From assembly GCA_003153435.1 (NCBI GenBank), contig PLYR01000018.1:44254-84014 (forward strand): a stretch of 39,761 nt of DNA. The letters run 5' to 3'. The first letter of the stretch is position 1; each line of letters begins with the position of its first letter. Origin of the DNA: Bacteroidota bacterium (GTDB taxonomy: Bacteria > Bacteroidota > Bacteroidia > Palsa-965). This document shows, one piece after another, positions 23,510-32,897 of the stretch. Made by a program: the position numbers and the translations under genes. The notes beneath the pieces were generated by a model. That model searched no databases and had not been told where the DNA came from. It saw only the letters and a program-made list of their open reading frames with translations.

Positions 23510-26500
23510 GGATCACGAGTTTTTCGAGCTTGGTTACAGGATCTTTACCATCTGCTCTGACGCTCATGCGATACACATAAACACCCCGTCCGATCTTGTC
23601 GCCGAACTCATCCCGCCCGTCCCAGTCAATCGGAGGAGAACGGAAGCCGTCTGAATAAACATTGGTGGAAATAGTCTTCACCAGCTTTCCGGTAACGGTA
23701 AATATTTCAATCTCCACATTCAGGTTCTGGCAACATTCATTGTCTTCAAAGAAGAAGCTGGTATGGGTCGTAAAAGGATTGGGATAATTAAGCACATGCT
23801 TCAACGCCATCTGGGCTGAACTGGAAACAATAAATTCGGTGTAGACGGAGGTCGAATTATCATACACATCCCAAACCTTTATCTTCAGATTATGAACCCC
23901 CTCGGTAAGGCCGGAATAGGGATAACGAACTTTTCCGCTTTGGTAGGTATTGAGGTCGGCGGTATAATAATCGTTCAGGATGGTTGGACTGTTGGTGTTA
24001 TTGTCCATGATAGCCGTGAGATCATGCCCGACTCCGTTACCGACGGTATTGACACCACTGCTGTCGAACAGTACGGCGTAAAGCTGTGGACTCTGACTGG
24101 TCGTACCGTCATAAACAAAAGTGCTGTCGTTCAGGTATAATCTGACTGTCGGACCCTTGGTATCGGGTTTGGGATTGGAGGCTGATCCACCGATGACGAT
24201 CTGTGTATTGTGTCCTGCTCCGTCATCCACACCATTCTCAAAGTAATAACTGATTCTTCCAACTCCATAGTTGTAGGCAATGTCTTTAGGCACCACAAAA
24301 GAAAACTGGAACATTCCGTTTTTTACAGAGGCTTTCCCTTTATAGATCACACTTTTCTGAAGGGTAAAAGGCCAGGGAGGGCTCAGACCAGGTCCGTCGT
24401 TGCTAAGGGTGGAGAGATGCTCTGCTTTATCAAAGACGGTAGGGTAGAGGGTGCCATTAAAATTAGGCATGAGGTTACCCGACTTATCGGTAACATATCC
24501 CTTAATGGTTACGCGATCCAAAGCATGAACTGTATCTGTGGCGGTACTGAGCAGATTGACCGCATTGATGCTCGTGGTCTTGCAATCATATCGGGGATAA
24601 GCAAGCCTTACCGCAGGATCTCCGAGAAAGGTGAAATTCCGGTTATTAATATCATTGCCCGAATTGACTTCCGTCTCCCTGTAAACATCCCCCAGTCTTG
24701 GCATTCCTCCGGCTATGGGTTTGAATACCGATCTGTAAAAATTCTGATTCAGATAAAAGTTAGGGGCTGAATAAGTCAGTCGCGTAGTGGTGAGTAGTCC
24801 GATGCCCGCCCCACTGGGATTAAGAAGGATATAATCCCCTGCCGAAACAATACCTGGATTATCAAAAGTAGAAAACTCGCAAGTCGCCGTCATAAAGAGA
24901 GGCATGTTACAGAGGTTGGTCCATCCGTTAATATCTGAAACCTCCAGCACCCGTTTGTGCGACCAGCCCAGTTGTCCACCATGACCGGTATAATTGATAA
25001 TGAGTGCTCCACGGGCCACACGGTTATCGATTGCAGCGTTGACAGAAGGATACAATCCGCCACCGGGAGTCAGCTCTTCCTGATAGGCATCCAGATAAAT
25101 TTTATCAATATTATAATTCAGACTCCATCTGCTGGTGTCCACCATGGTTACTTCCTGTTCGGCCTGGGAGATGAAGTCGGTAGCATCATCGTCGGCCACA
25201 AAACAAACCATGTTTCTCCAGTCGCCCATGGGTGAGCAGTTGGAAGAATTGCAGGCGGTGGTGGGAGGCGGACTACCGATGCTGATGTATTTGGTTATCT
25301 TATCTACAATCCCTTTAGCCTCATCTGCTGTTTTGACGGGCAGGCGACCGATCCCGATATCAATAAATCCTGCATCGTTTCCGGAGTCCCAGGCTCCTTC
25401 ATTATCATCCAGAAGTCCGAAGAACTCATCAGATACGTAGGAGTTGCTAAAGTCAAGGGAGTTGGCATTTTCAAAAGCAATGATATAATTGGTGTTGCCT
25501 GGGATGCGGTGTTTGGGGTCATAAGAACCGTCACCTGCGAGTAACAGGTATCGGGGCGGCGTTCCGGAAGAAACGGAACGATCATAAAACATTTTCACAA
25601 AGTCGCGGATGGCCACCGGATCTTGTGAGCCTGAAGAAAATTCATTGTAGATCTGTTGTGGAGTCACCACGATAGAGCTCAGGGTATCATGATCCTGGTG
25701 AAGAAGGGCAAGGCGTTGTGCCTGTGCAAGGAAAGTAGGATGGGAAATAATGACCAGGTCTACCTGCGCACTTCCATGCAGGTTTTGATTGGGAACCGAT
25801 CCGATGGAAAAGGGAGCAGGCAAGGTGGTGCTGGTGCTATCGAACACCACAAAGTGCCGAAGGGTATCGGTATGCACGGCGAAGGAAAGAGTAGAGCCCA
25901 CCAGGTGTGCACTTTGCCAGGCTGTATTGGAGTAGTTGCTAACATCCCAAACCACGAGTCTGGAATTGGCCTGGGAAATATTAAAGTTGGCAACCTTACC
26001 GGGCCCCACGGAAGCCGTATCCCGGAATGCCATCTGTGAACCCGTCATGGTCAGTGCTCTGCGGGCATTTACTTCCAGGAAATTCATCCATCCGGTTCCG
26101 TTGCCAGAAACACCGGAGGTTTGCCGGCTTACGGTAATACTCAGTGCCGACGAGTTAGGAAGAAAAGTAAGGTTGGTATCAGCGCCTGCGGCATAGAGGC
26201 TCCAGTAGGCCTGGTAATCAACACCCGGAACGGTTAGCGTAGTTGATATTCCCGGACAGTTGAAATTAAAGTAGGTTGGCTGAAGATCGTTTCGGGCAAC
26301 AAGATTCACACGGGCCCGGACTTTGGAAGTCATGTCGATATTTGGAAAATTAAACGGATAGGTATAACTGTTTACCGCGCTGAACATTTCACCATACCAT
26401 TCTCTCCCGGAAGTGATGAGGTTTACAGCATCATTCTCTGCAAAAGCATAATCATCAAATGTATTCACCTGCACATTAGGCGCCGCTCCGGTTTCCCCGT

Positions 26501-27509
26501 AAGCAGGCATTCTTTTGGAAGGATTCACCGCCTGGTCGATACAAAGAAAATAGTAGGTGGTGTCATCGTATTTATTAAGCGTATGCTGGAATTTCGGAGT
26601 TCCTGGAGTTACGTTGGAATTATACTTCCATTTGGTAGGCCCCATTCCATAGAAAAGAATGTAATCTGTAGTATCCATCTTCCCATCGGCCTCGCCGGCC
26701 ACATAGATCGCATCCTGAACCAGATCGTCTTGGCGGAAACTGGAGTTCTGATAAGGAAGCATTCCTCCTCCATTGCCATAGAGCTGAAGATTCCGGGGGT
26801 CCAGAGCTTTCATATCGATCCCCAGGGATTTCAGGTAGCGGTAGTTCAGTTTATAGACTCCATCAGCGGTCACACCCAGTCTGAACCAGGTTCCGGAGGC
26901 AAGTACAGAAGTGGCCACAGTAGCTCCACGTCCGGAATGTCGCTCGGAAGCAGTAGGATCTGGAGATTCTGAAAGGGCCCAGTCGAACGATACCAGTTTT
27001 TCAATCTGACCCGAATTCGGATTGATCCGCAGCGGAATGAAACTGATTTCGGCATGCGGGTTATGGCGTTCAAGTCCGGAGATGACATTGACAACGATGC
27101 TGGTATGAAGCGCTTTTTTACTGATCAGATTCTGCTGGGCACTTTCCAGAGGTTCGAATACCGGGTTGACGAGAGTAGCGGAAACCAGTTTCTTTCCTTT
27201 CCCAGGTGAACGATTTTCCCGGTAAAGAGGAATCATTTCATGGCCCTGGTAGGTGACCGATTGAAAATTCAATGCTTTTTGAGTAGTCCCATTTGGCAGA
27301 CTCAGGCTTTGGGGCGGCAGCCATTTGATGATATGATGGCCGTTGGAAGAATTTGCTGTTGCAGAAGTTGGAACGGGAGTCAGTGTAGGTTCGGCATGTG
27401 TTACACTTGCCTTCGGGGGTGCCTGTTTATGAGTGGTATTTACTTGTGCTACGGCCTGTATAGTAAAGGCAAGGAATCCAAAAATCAACAGTTTAACTGA
27501 TTTCAACAT
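23502..27509 (-). CDS. porU: Type IX secretion system sortase PorU (gingipain-type C25 peptidase)
   Basis: The 1335-residue protein has a signal peptide (to about VAQ22), a long N-terminal beta-rich region (about 25-570) and a C25 peptidase domain (about 580-930). Catalytic residues are His843 in YTGHGGQLGW and Cys877 in TATCEFS, the expected gingipain-type dyad. The C-terminus has NYPNPF and a DGRDEFGDKIGRGVYVYRM stretch, which is the FlgD-like/sorting-type end found in PorU. PorU cuts the C-terminal signal of T9SS cargo at the outer membrane and joins the mature protein to A-LPS. At least three complete or partial cargo genes in this window need it. The usual partner porV is not adjacent. 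Confidence 0.95.
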   Translation of the reverse strand: MLKSVKLLIFGFLAFTIQAVAQVNTTHKQAPPKASVTHAEPTLTPVPTSATANSSNGHHIIKWLPPQSLSLPNGTTQKALNFQSVTYQGHEMIPLYRENRSPGKGKKLVSATLVNPVFEPLESAQQNLISKKALHTSIVVNVISGLERHNPHAEISFIPLRINPNSGQIEKLVSFDWALSESPDPTASERHSGRGATVATSVLASGTWFRLGVTADGVYKLNYRYLKSLGIDMKALDPRNLQLYGNGGGMLPYQNSSFRQDDLVQDAIYVAGEADGKMDTTDYILFYGMGPTKWKYNSNVTPGTPKFQHTLNKYDDTTYYFLCIDQAVNPSKRMPAYGETGAAPNVQVNTFDDYAFAENDAVNLITSGREWYGEMFSAVNSYTYPFNFPNIDMTSKVRARVNLVARNDLQPTYFNFNCPGISTTLTVPGVDYQAYWSLYAAGADTNLTFLPNSSALSITVSRQTSGVSGNGTGWMNFLEVNARRALTMTGSQMAFRDTASVGPGKVANFNISQANSRLVVWDVSNYSNTAWQSAHLVGSTLSFAVHTDTLRHFVVFDSTSTTLPAPFSIGSVPNQNLHGSAQVDLVIISHPTFLAQAQRLALLHQDHDTLSSIVVTPQQIYNEFSSGSQDPVAIRDFVKMFYDRSVSSGTPPRYLLLAGDGSYDPKHRIPGNTNYIIAFENANSLDFSNSYVSDEFFGLLDDNEGAWDSGNDAGFIDIGIGRLPVKTADEAKGIVDKITKYISIGSPPPTTACNSSNCSPMGDWRNMVCFVADDDATDFISQAEQEVTMVDTSRWSLNYNIDKIYLDAYQEELTPGGGLYPSVNAAIDNRVARGALIINYTGHGGQLGWSHKRVLEVSDINGWTNLCNMPLFMTATCEFSTFDNPGIVSAGDYILLNPSGAGIGLLTTTRLTYSAPNFYLNQNFYRSVFKPIAGGMPRLGDVYRETEVNSGNDINNRNFTFLGDPAVRLAYPRYDCKTTSINAVNLLSTATDTVHALDRVTIKGYVTDKSGNLMPNFNGTLYPTVFDKAEHLSTLSNDGPGLSPPWPFTLQKSVIYKGKASVKNGMFQFSFVVPKDIAYNYGVGRISYYFENGVDDGAGHNTQIVIGGSASNPKPDTKGPTVRLYLNDSTFVYDGTTSQSPQLYAVLFDSSGVNTVGNGVGHDLTAIMDNNTNSPTILNDYYTADLNTYQSGKVRYPYSGLTEGVHNLKIKVWDVYDNSTSVYTEFIVSSSAQMALKHVLNYPNPFTTHTSFFFEDNECCQNLNVEIEIFTVTGKLVKTISTNVYSDGFRSPPIDWDGRDEFGDKIGRGVYVYRMSVRADGKDPVTKLEKLVILN

Positions 27510-27786
27510 CTGGGTAACAGGAATAGGTCAGGTAGATTTTTCTCCAGGAGATGGTACAGGTCAGGTTTCTAATCAGTTTTGGAAATATTATGCTACAAGA
27601 TCGGAATAATTTGGGGAAATGGCTCGTTTTATATTAATAATTCCCTTTTCTGTCACTATAACGAACCCATAGGCAAATTATTGTTAAGTGTTGTTAAATA
27701 GCAGGATGCAGCCAAACCGTTCATGTAAAACAGGCGGCATTTCTCCTGAATCGGAATATCTTTACGCAATATAAAAGTTCAGATGT
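27510..27786. other. Divergent intergenic region between porU and the DUF5916 gene
   Basis: These 277 bases hold no credible gene. Small features are a nine-base direct repeat AGGTCAGGT (near 27526 and 27558) and a near-match TATCTTTA (27757-27764) 22 bases before the ATG at 27787. No exact TAnnTTTG element faces porU. Confidence 0.4.
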
Positions 27787-30279
27787 ATGAGGAGAACAGC
27801 ACTTGTGATGCTATTTGGATTAGCTAGTTCCGTGCTGTCAGCCCAAGATACCCTGAAACGACCGGATACGCTCAAAGTGGTGGAGGCTGTGAGGACCCGG
27901 ATTGCGCCGAAGATTGATGGGATATTGGAAGAGGAGGTCTGGAAAAACATTCCGGCTTCTTCCGGATTCATTCAATGGGACCCTGATTACAAAGCCCCTT
28001 CGTCCCAAAAAACAGAAGTAAAAATAATTTATGATGATGATGCCATCTATATCGGTGCATTCATGTACGATACCCATCCCGACAGTATCCTGCATGAATT
28101 AGGAAACCGGGATGATCAGGGACTCAACTCCGATTATTTCTTTGTAGGCATCGATACCTATAATACCCATATCGATGCATACTATTTCGGAGTCTCGGCT
28201 TCCGGTGTTCAGATGGATGCGCGAATAACAGACGAAACCTTCGATGGAGTCTGGCTCAGTGCCGTGAAGTTGAATGACAAAGGATGGTGCGCGGAGTTCA
28301 GAATACCGTATTCAGCAATTCGTTTTCCGGGAACACCTAACCATGACTGGAGGATTCAATTTCAACGCACCATCCGGCGAAGAAGAGAACTTTCCCGTTG
28401 TCCTTTTTATCCGAAAGAAGACCCCACCTACTTAAAGTACTTTGCTCACCTCCAGGGATTGACCGATATTAAAGCCCCGACCCGTTTGGTCCTGATTCCT
28501 TACTTGACCGTTTCCGGAGAAAATTCTCCCGATTACAATGCCGATGGAAGTTATAACTCCAACTCGGCCGCCTTATCTTATTCGGTGGGTGCCGATATTA
28601 AATATGGTATCAACGATCGGTTTACGTTGGATGCCACGCTGCTTCCCGACTTCTCCCAGGTGCAGAGCGACAATAAAGTCAAGAACCTGAGCTATCGGGA
28701 AATCACGTATCAGGAAAACCGGCCTTTCTTTAAGGAAGGCATTGACTTGTTCACCAAGATGAACTTGTTTTACACCAGACGGATCGGACTACTCCCTGCC
28801 TTGCATGATTCACTTCAGGCGAACCTGAAAAAAGGCGAAGTACTGGAAGATAATCCCTATCAGGCCAGACTGCTTAACAGTATCAAGCTGGCCGGAAGAA
28901 CGGATCATGGACTGGGAATCGGTTTTTTTAATGCCATCACGGAGAATACCTACGGAACCGTCAGAGATTCACTGGGCAACCACCATCAAGTACTCACCCA
29001 ACCATTCACCAATTATAATATTCTTGTTTTGGATCAGCAGTTGAAGAACAGTTCTTCCATCACCCTGATCAACACAAATGTGTTGAGAGATAAGGGATGG
29101 ATGAATGCCAACGTAACCGGTTTGGGATTGACGTTGCTCAACAAAAAAAATACAATTAAGGTTACCAGTGAAGAGGCTTTGAGTGAACATTTCAAACAGG
29201 ATTCAACGGGGAACAAGTTGAATACTTTGTCGGGCTATAAGTACACGCTTTGGGTGGAGAAAATAGGAGGGAACTTTACTTATGGAATCAGGCATGGAGG
29301 GTATAGCCCAACCTATGATCAGCGGGATCTGGGTTTCTATCTGGTCACGAATCAACGAAGCACATTCACCTATCTAAACTACGATCAGTTTGTGGCCAAC
29401 AAAACCTTCCGCGGCTCCGAACTCTCCGGCAATAATCAGTACGCCACCAATTTCATTACGGGCCAGTGCACAAACAATCTCTTTGACCTAAACGGGTATT
29501 GTATACTGCTGAAATACCTGGTTTTCTTTTTTGATGCAGCCGTTTCCCCTACCCATAGCCTTGATTATTTTGAACCACGGGTTCCCGGTTATGTCTTCCT
29601 ACAGAGACGGTATTATAATGGAAGCCTGGGAGTCAGCACCGATTACCGGAAACGATTCGCTGTGGATTTTAAAATCACCGGGGCCCAGTATCTGAATGAA
29701 TCGATCAGTGGCCTGTATGTTGGGGCGGATCTGGGTTTAAGATTCCGTGTCAACGACCGGATCAGTCTGTTCTATAACGGAAGTATCAGCCGGGATAATT
29801 ATAATCAAGGTTTTGCAACCCTCGATACCAACGGAGCCCCGGTGATGGGAGGCCGGGTGCTCAACACGATTGTCAATAGTGTTCAGGCCAGGTATATTTT
29901 TTCGCCTACCATGTCTTTAAATCTGAATGTGAGGCATTACTGGAATACCGGGAAATACCTTGAATACTTTACACTGAATAATGATGGTACCCTCAAACCC
30001 TATGATCGTTATAATGGGGTGAATGATTTCAATTACAATATTTTCAACATAGATCTGGTCTATACCTGGATTTTTTCTCCCGGATCAACCCTTTCTGTGA
30101 TTTATAAAAATGCTATTGAGCAAAATACGCTTACCACCTCCATCCCTCGTTATTATGATGAAGACTTTAACGGAACCCTGATGAGCCCGCAGACGAATAG
30201 TCTTTCGGTGAAGTTTTTATACTATCTCGACTATCAGGATGTCAAGAAGGCCAGGCGGAACAGGGCGTTGCATGAGTAG
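27787..30279 (+). CDS. CBM9-like / DUF5916 outer-membrane protein
   Basis: The 830-residue protein has a signal peptide (MRRTALVMLFGLASSVLSAQ). Residues about 35-225 form a CBM9-like module (ARTRIAPKIDGILEEEVW, then VKIIYDDDAIYIGAFMYD and WCAEFRIPYSAIRFP). Residues about 235-830 match the DUF5916 pattern, with a DFSQVQSDNKVKNL stretch and many amphipathic beta strands, so an outer-membrane barrel is likely. The family is common in Bacteroidota, often next to sugar or peptide use genes, but the function is unknown. The gene is divergent from porU and ends 15 bp from the convergent JAB gene. Confidence 0.85.
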   Translation: MRRTALVMLFGLASSVLSAQDTLKRPDTLKVVEAVRTRIAPKIDGILEEEVWKNIPASSGFIQWDPDYKAPSSQKTEVKIIYDDDAIYIGAFMYDTHPDSILHELGNRDDQGLNSDYFFVGIDTYNTHIDAYYFGVSASGVQMDARITDETFDGVWLSAVKLNDKGWCAEFRIPYSAIRFPGTPNHDWRIQFQRTIRRRRELSRCPFYPKEDPTYLKYFAHLQGLTDIKAPTRLVLIPYLTVSGENSPDYNADGSYNSNSAALSYSVGADIKYGINDRFTLDATLLPDFSQVQSDNKVKNLSYREITYQENRPFFKEGIDLFTKMNLFYTRRIGLLPALHDSLQANLKKGEVLEDNPYQARLLNSIKLAGRTDHGLGIGFFNAITENTYGTVRDSLGNHHQVLTQPFTNYNILVLDQQLKNSSSITLINTNVLRDKGWMNANVTGLGLTLLNKKNTIKVTSEEALSEHFKQDSTGNKLNTLSGYKYTLWVEKIGGNFTYGIRHGGYSPTYDQRDLGFYLVTNQRSTFTYLNYDQFVANKTFRGSELSGNNQYATNFITGQCTNNLFDLNGYCILLKYLVFFFDAAVSPTHSLDYFEPRVPGYVFLQRRYYNGSLGVSTDYRKRFAVDFKITGAQYLNESISGLYVGADLGLRFRVNDRISLFYNGSISRDNYNQGFATLDTNGAPVMGGRVLNTIVNSVQARYIFSPTMSLNLNVRHYWNTGKYLEYFTLNNDGTLKPYDRYNGVNDFNYNIFNIDLVYTWIFSPGSTLSVIYKNAIEQNTLTTSIPRYYDEDFNGTLMSPQTNSLSVKFLYYLDYQDVKKARRNRALHE

Positions 30280-30294
30280 TCTTGATGTTTAGGT

Positions 30295-30960
30295 TTATTC
30301 CATACCGGCTAGCTCATCAGCAGAGAGGCCGGTGAGTTCCGATATTTCTTCGGATCCCAGACCTTTTTGTTTCGCCTTCCTTGCGATTTCATATTTCTGA
30401 GTCTTTTCAGTCACCTCTTTCATTTTCTGTTCGGCAGCGTATACTTTTAACTTCGTATTGCTCTTCTCTTCTTCAATCTCCGCAACAAGCTTATGAATTT
30501 TAGCGAATGAAAGATCAAAAAGCGTGTTTTCTTCGATCTCCCGGTATAGTCCGGAATCAACAAAGCTGTAATAGGCATCTTCACTGATGATGATATGGTC
30601 GGTGACCGGGAGCTTCAGGAATTTGCCGATGGCCATCATCTGATCGGTAAGGCCGCGATCGCCCAGGCTGGGCCGGACGCTGCCACTCGGATGATTATGC
30701 ACGAGGATAATTTTGGCTGCATGTTTCTGCAACGCAAAACTGAACACTTCCATGGGTTCTGCAATGGTGTGTTTGTTGGAGCCGAGACTGATGAGTTCGA
30801 TCATCATAATCCGGTTATCGGGATCCAGGGCTACGAGCCATAAGTGCTCTTTGATACGGTCTATTTTCTTTTCACGCTGCAGAACCTCCTGCATGATCGT
30901 GGCGATGTCTTGGGAATTCAGGATCCTGATTTTTTGGTTCTTCGTTAATCTGACTGTCAT
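30295..30960 (-). CDS. RadC-like JAB-domain protein with a coiled, HTH-like C-terminal tail
   Basis: The 221-residue protein has an N-terminal alpha segment (1-40), no helix-hairpin-helix module, then a RadC JAB domain. Its motifs are a Glu in MMIELISLG (Glu55), HNHPSG (88-93) and the metal Asp101, so the JAMM zinc set is complete. RadC function is unresolved. The tail (about 140-221) is unusual: a charged coiled coil (AEIEEEKSNTKLK...) ending in KQKGLGSEEISELTGLSADEL. That ending resembles the C-terminal helix pair of Rpn/PD-(D/E)XK-type proteins and simple helix-turn-helix segments. It has a well-formed promoter at 30977-31008. Confidence 0.85.
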   Translation of the reverse strand: MTVRLTKNQKIRILNSQDIATIMQEVLQREKKIDRIKEHLWLVALDPDNRIMMIELISLGSNKHTIAEPMEVFSFALQKHAAKIILVHNHPSGSVRPSLGDRGLTDQMMAIGKFLKLPVTDHIIISEDAYYSFVDSGLYREIEENTLFDLSFAKIHKLVAEIEEEKSNTKLKVYAAEQKMKEVTEKTQKYEIARKAKQKGLGSEEISELTGLSADELAGME

Positions 30961-30976
30961 TTAAATATTTAAGACT

Positions 30977-31008
30977 CAAATATATTAAATGTATTATATA
31001 CCATACAA
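30977..31008 (-). promoter_or_regulatory. Promoter of the JAB-domain gene (TTG-N21-TATATTTG)
   Basis: On the minus strand an exact TAnnTTTG element (30977-30984) is preceded by TTG (31006-31008) with a 21-base spacer, in line with the Bacteroidota consensus. It lies 17 bases before the ATG at 30960. Confidence 0.65.
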
Positions 31009-31022
31009 GTCAAAATCGGACA

Positions 31023-32540
31023 TTAAACAAGTTCTGTCACTTTTTTATTATGATTCAGCTTGTAATGACTTTCCAGCCAGTGATGGAAAGGAATCATTTC
31101 GGAAGAGAGAGGCTCGTACGATAAATCTTTTTCATGGGTCAGCATCGAACAGTATTGTTCAATTTTAGTCCGGATTCGGTTCAGGCTAAAGCCTTCGTTG
31201 TTCAGCAGACGAAGGATCCGGAGAATGACTTTATCTCTTGGCCGGATCGTATCGGTGATATTCGAACGGCTCACATGTTTACTCAGACTCTCGAAATGCG
31301 AAGAAGCTTCATCCATACGCCCCAACTCCAGAAGAAGCTGGATGCGAAGGATCCGGATACTGATGTCCCATCCCAACTTATCTCTGGAAAGCTCCAGTTT
31401 GAAATTCAATAAGGTGAGCCCTTCCTTAAACCGGCCCTGGAGATAGAAAAGATTGGCCTGGTAAAAAAGATATTTAGCATAGCGGAAATCACCCATCTCT
31501 TTTCGGGTGCTCTTGATGAGATTGGAACAGATGACTTTGCATTTGTCAAGCTCCCGGAGGTAGAACCGGGCAATAAATTCATATTCGATGGCCGCAAAAT
31601 AGTTTTCTGAATTGCGAAGGCAGTATTTCTGTGCGGCTTGTGCATTTTCAATGGCCAGGTATTCATCACCCAATTTAAGATCACATACGGCAATGGTGCC
31701 ATAAACCACCGCGAGCCTTTGTTTGCTGAAAACAGATTTATGATCTCTTACAATATTAATGAGCTCCCGGCAAACCTCCCGGGTGACTCCCAGATTGTCC
31801 CCACTCTTATAGTACATAATTTCCAGATGCTTAATAAAGTAGGCCACAAACGGAGATTTAACCTCGTTGTAATCTTCATTTAATTCGGCAATGCTATCTA
31901 TGAGGAATTTCTGAAAGGCAATCCGGTCATCCTTGGTGGTGAAGTTCGAACGAACGACGGATAAAAAATAATAGTCTTTAGCCTTGGTAAGTGCGTCGTT
32001 GCAACGTTTGTAAAAACTTACTTCTTCATTAATTTTAGCCATGACGGTTTCTCCCTGCCGGTAGCCCGTCATCCATTTTTTGTTGTTCAGTATTTCAACA
32101 AGGGTAGGATAGTATTCGTATTCTCTGCAAAGACGAATAATCCCATCCATCGTGTTTCGAAGCACCGGACTGTTACCGGTTCGGTTGTAAAGAATTTGAT
32201 AAAGCGTTGTTTCCCAGCGGATCGTTACCCCGTAGCGGTCCAGGTCCTCCTGCTGGGAACTGCGTTTTTCCATGCCCACATCAAATACGAGCAGGCTTTT
32301 AATGCGCTGAAGGAGCCTTGATTTTATTTTCTGAATGGCCGCATAATTCATTTTGCCATAGATCAGTATAGAGCATTCTTCGAGACTGGGGGGAGCATGA
32401 TCAGAGCGAAGAAGGATTTCAGCCAGCTTGAGCATTTGGCTATGGGAGTCTTTTCTTACGGATAAATATTTGAGATGGACCTTAAGAATTTTCCACTGGG
32501 GTTTCGTTAAGGCCTGAATCAGGAAGTGTAGTTTTTCCAT
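31023..32540 (-). CDS. Alpha-helical (TPR-like) protein of unknown function
   Basis: The 505-residue protein starts MEKLHFLIQALTKPQWKIL. It belongs by pattern to a Bacteroidota group of ~500-residue helical proteins that open with MEKL...LTKxxxK. The rest is repeated pairs of amphipathic helices, such as EYLAIENAQAAQKYCLRN and KYLFYQANLFYLQGRFKEGL, consistent with TPR-like scaffolding. It has no signal peptide, catalytic motif or membrane segment. An in-frame ATG at 32588 would add 16 residues but lies upstream of the -7 promoter element, so 32540 is the better start. The neighbouring JAB gene is downstream on the same strand with its own promoter. I do not assign a function. Confidence 0.75.
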   Translation of the reverse strand: MEKLHFLIQALTKPQWKILKVHLKYLSVRKDSHSQMLKLAEILLRSDHAPPSLEECSILIYGKMNYAAIQKIKSRLLQRIKSLLVFDVGMEKRSSQQEDLDRYGVTIRWETTLYQILYNRTGNSPVLRNTMDGIIRLCREYEYYPTLVEILNNKKWMTGYRQGETVMAKINEEVSFYKRCNDALTKAKDYYFLSVVRSNFTTKDDRIAFQKFLIDSIAELNEDYNEVKSPFVAYFIKHLEIMYYKSGDNLGVTREVCRELINIVRDHKSVFSKQRLAVVYGTIAVCDLKLGDEYLAIENAQAAQKYCLRNSENYFAAIEYEFIARFYLRELDKCKVICSNLIKSTRKEMGDFRYAKYLFYQANLFYLQGRFKEGLTLLNFKLELSRDKLGWDISIRILRIQLLLELGRMDEASSHFESLSKHVSRSNITDTIRPRDKVILRILRLLNNEGFSLNRIRTKIEQYCSMLTHEKDLSYEPLSSEMIPFHHWLESHYKLNHNKKVTELV

Positions 32541-32569
32541 TCTTTTATTTACAATGATGATCTCAATAG

Positions 32570-32577
32570 CAAATATA
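32570..32577 (-). promoter_or_regulatory. Candidate -7 promoter element (TATATTTG) for the helical-protein gene
   Basis: This exact TAnnTTTG match on the minus strand ends 30 bases before the ATG at 32540. It decides the start of that gene. No -33 TTG is seen. Confidence 0.55.
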
Positions 32578-32588
32578 TGAAATATCAT

Positions 32589-32897
32589 ATCTAATACATA
32601 TAAATATGAGCACGATGAGTGAAAGTTTGTACTTTTGGAACTCGTGTTTCAATCCAATGGAGCGGCCTCCCTCCCCAGCATATCGGCCGCATCCGGAATT
32701 TGCATTGGGAAAAAACTGTGTAATGTGTTGAGGATGAATATTAATGGGAGTCCAAAAGCTTTTTGGATGGCCTTGGAAATGCGTGCCAGACGCTCTTCCT
32801 TTGTTTAAGAATGCAAGACGTTCAAACAAAAAGAAAAGAAACAAAGAAACACGAGAAACAATTTAACTAATCATAGAACATCAAAAAAAACAAAGCC
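32589..32897 (+). other. Inverted-repeat-rich leader region, possible structured RNA
   Basis: This 309-base stretch holds no credible gene but several inverted repeats. CCAATG (32654-32659) pairs with CATTGG (32703-32708) and encloses GCGGCC (32662-32667) with GGCCGC (32685-32690). TCCAAAA (32751-32757) pairs with TTTTGGA (32761-32767). GCGT (32781-32784) pairs with ACGC (32790-32793). TTTGTTT (32810-32816) pairs with AAACAAA (32824-32830). The last 60 bases are A-rich and lead into the ATG at 32898. With the TACTTTTG element at 32630-32637 it could be a ~255-base leader or a separate small RNA. Confidence 0.4.
32630..32637 (+). promoter_or_regulatory. Candidate -7 promoter element (TACTTTTG) upstream of the structured leader
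   Basis: This exact TAnnTTTG match on the plus strand lies 260 bases before the small secreted protein's ATG. It stands about 50 bases from the opposing element at 32570-32577. Confidence 0.45.
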
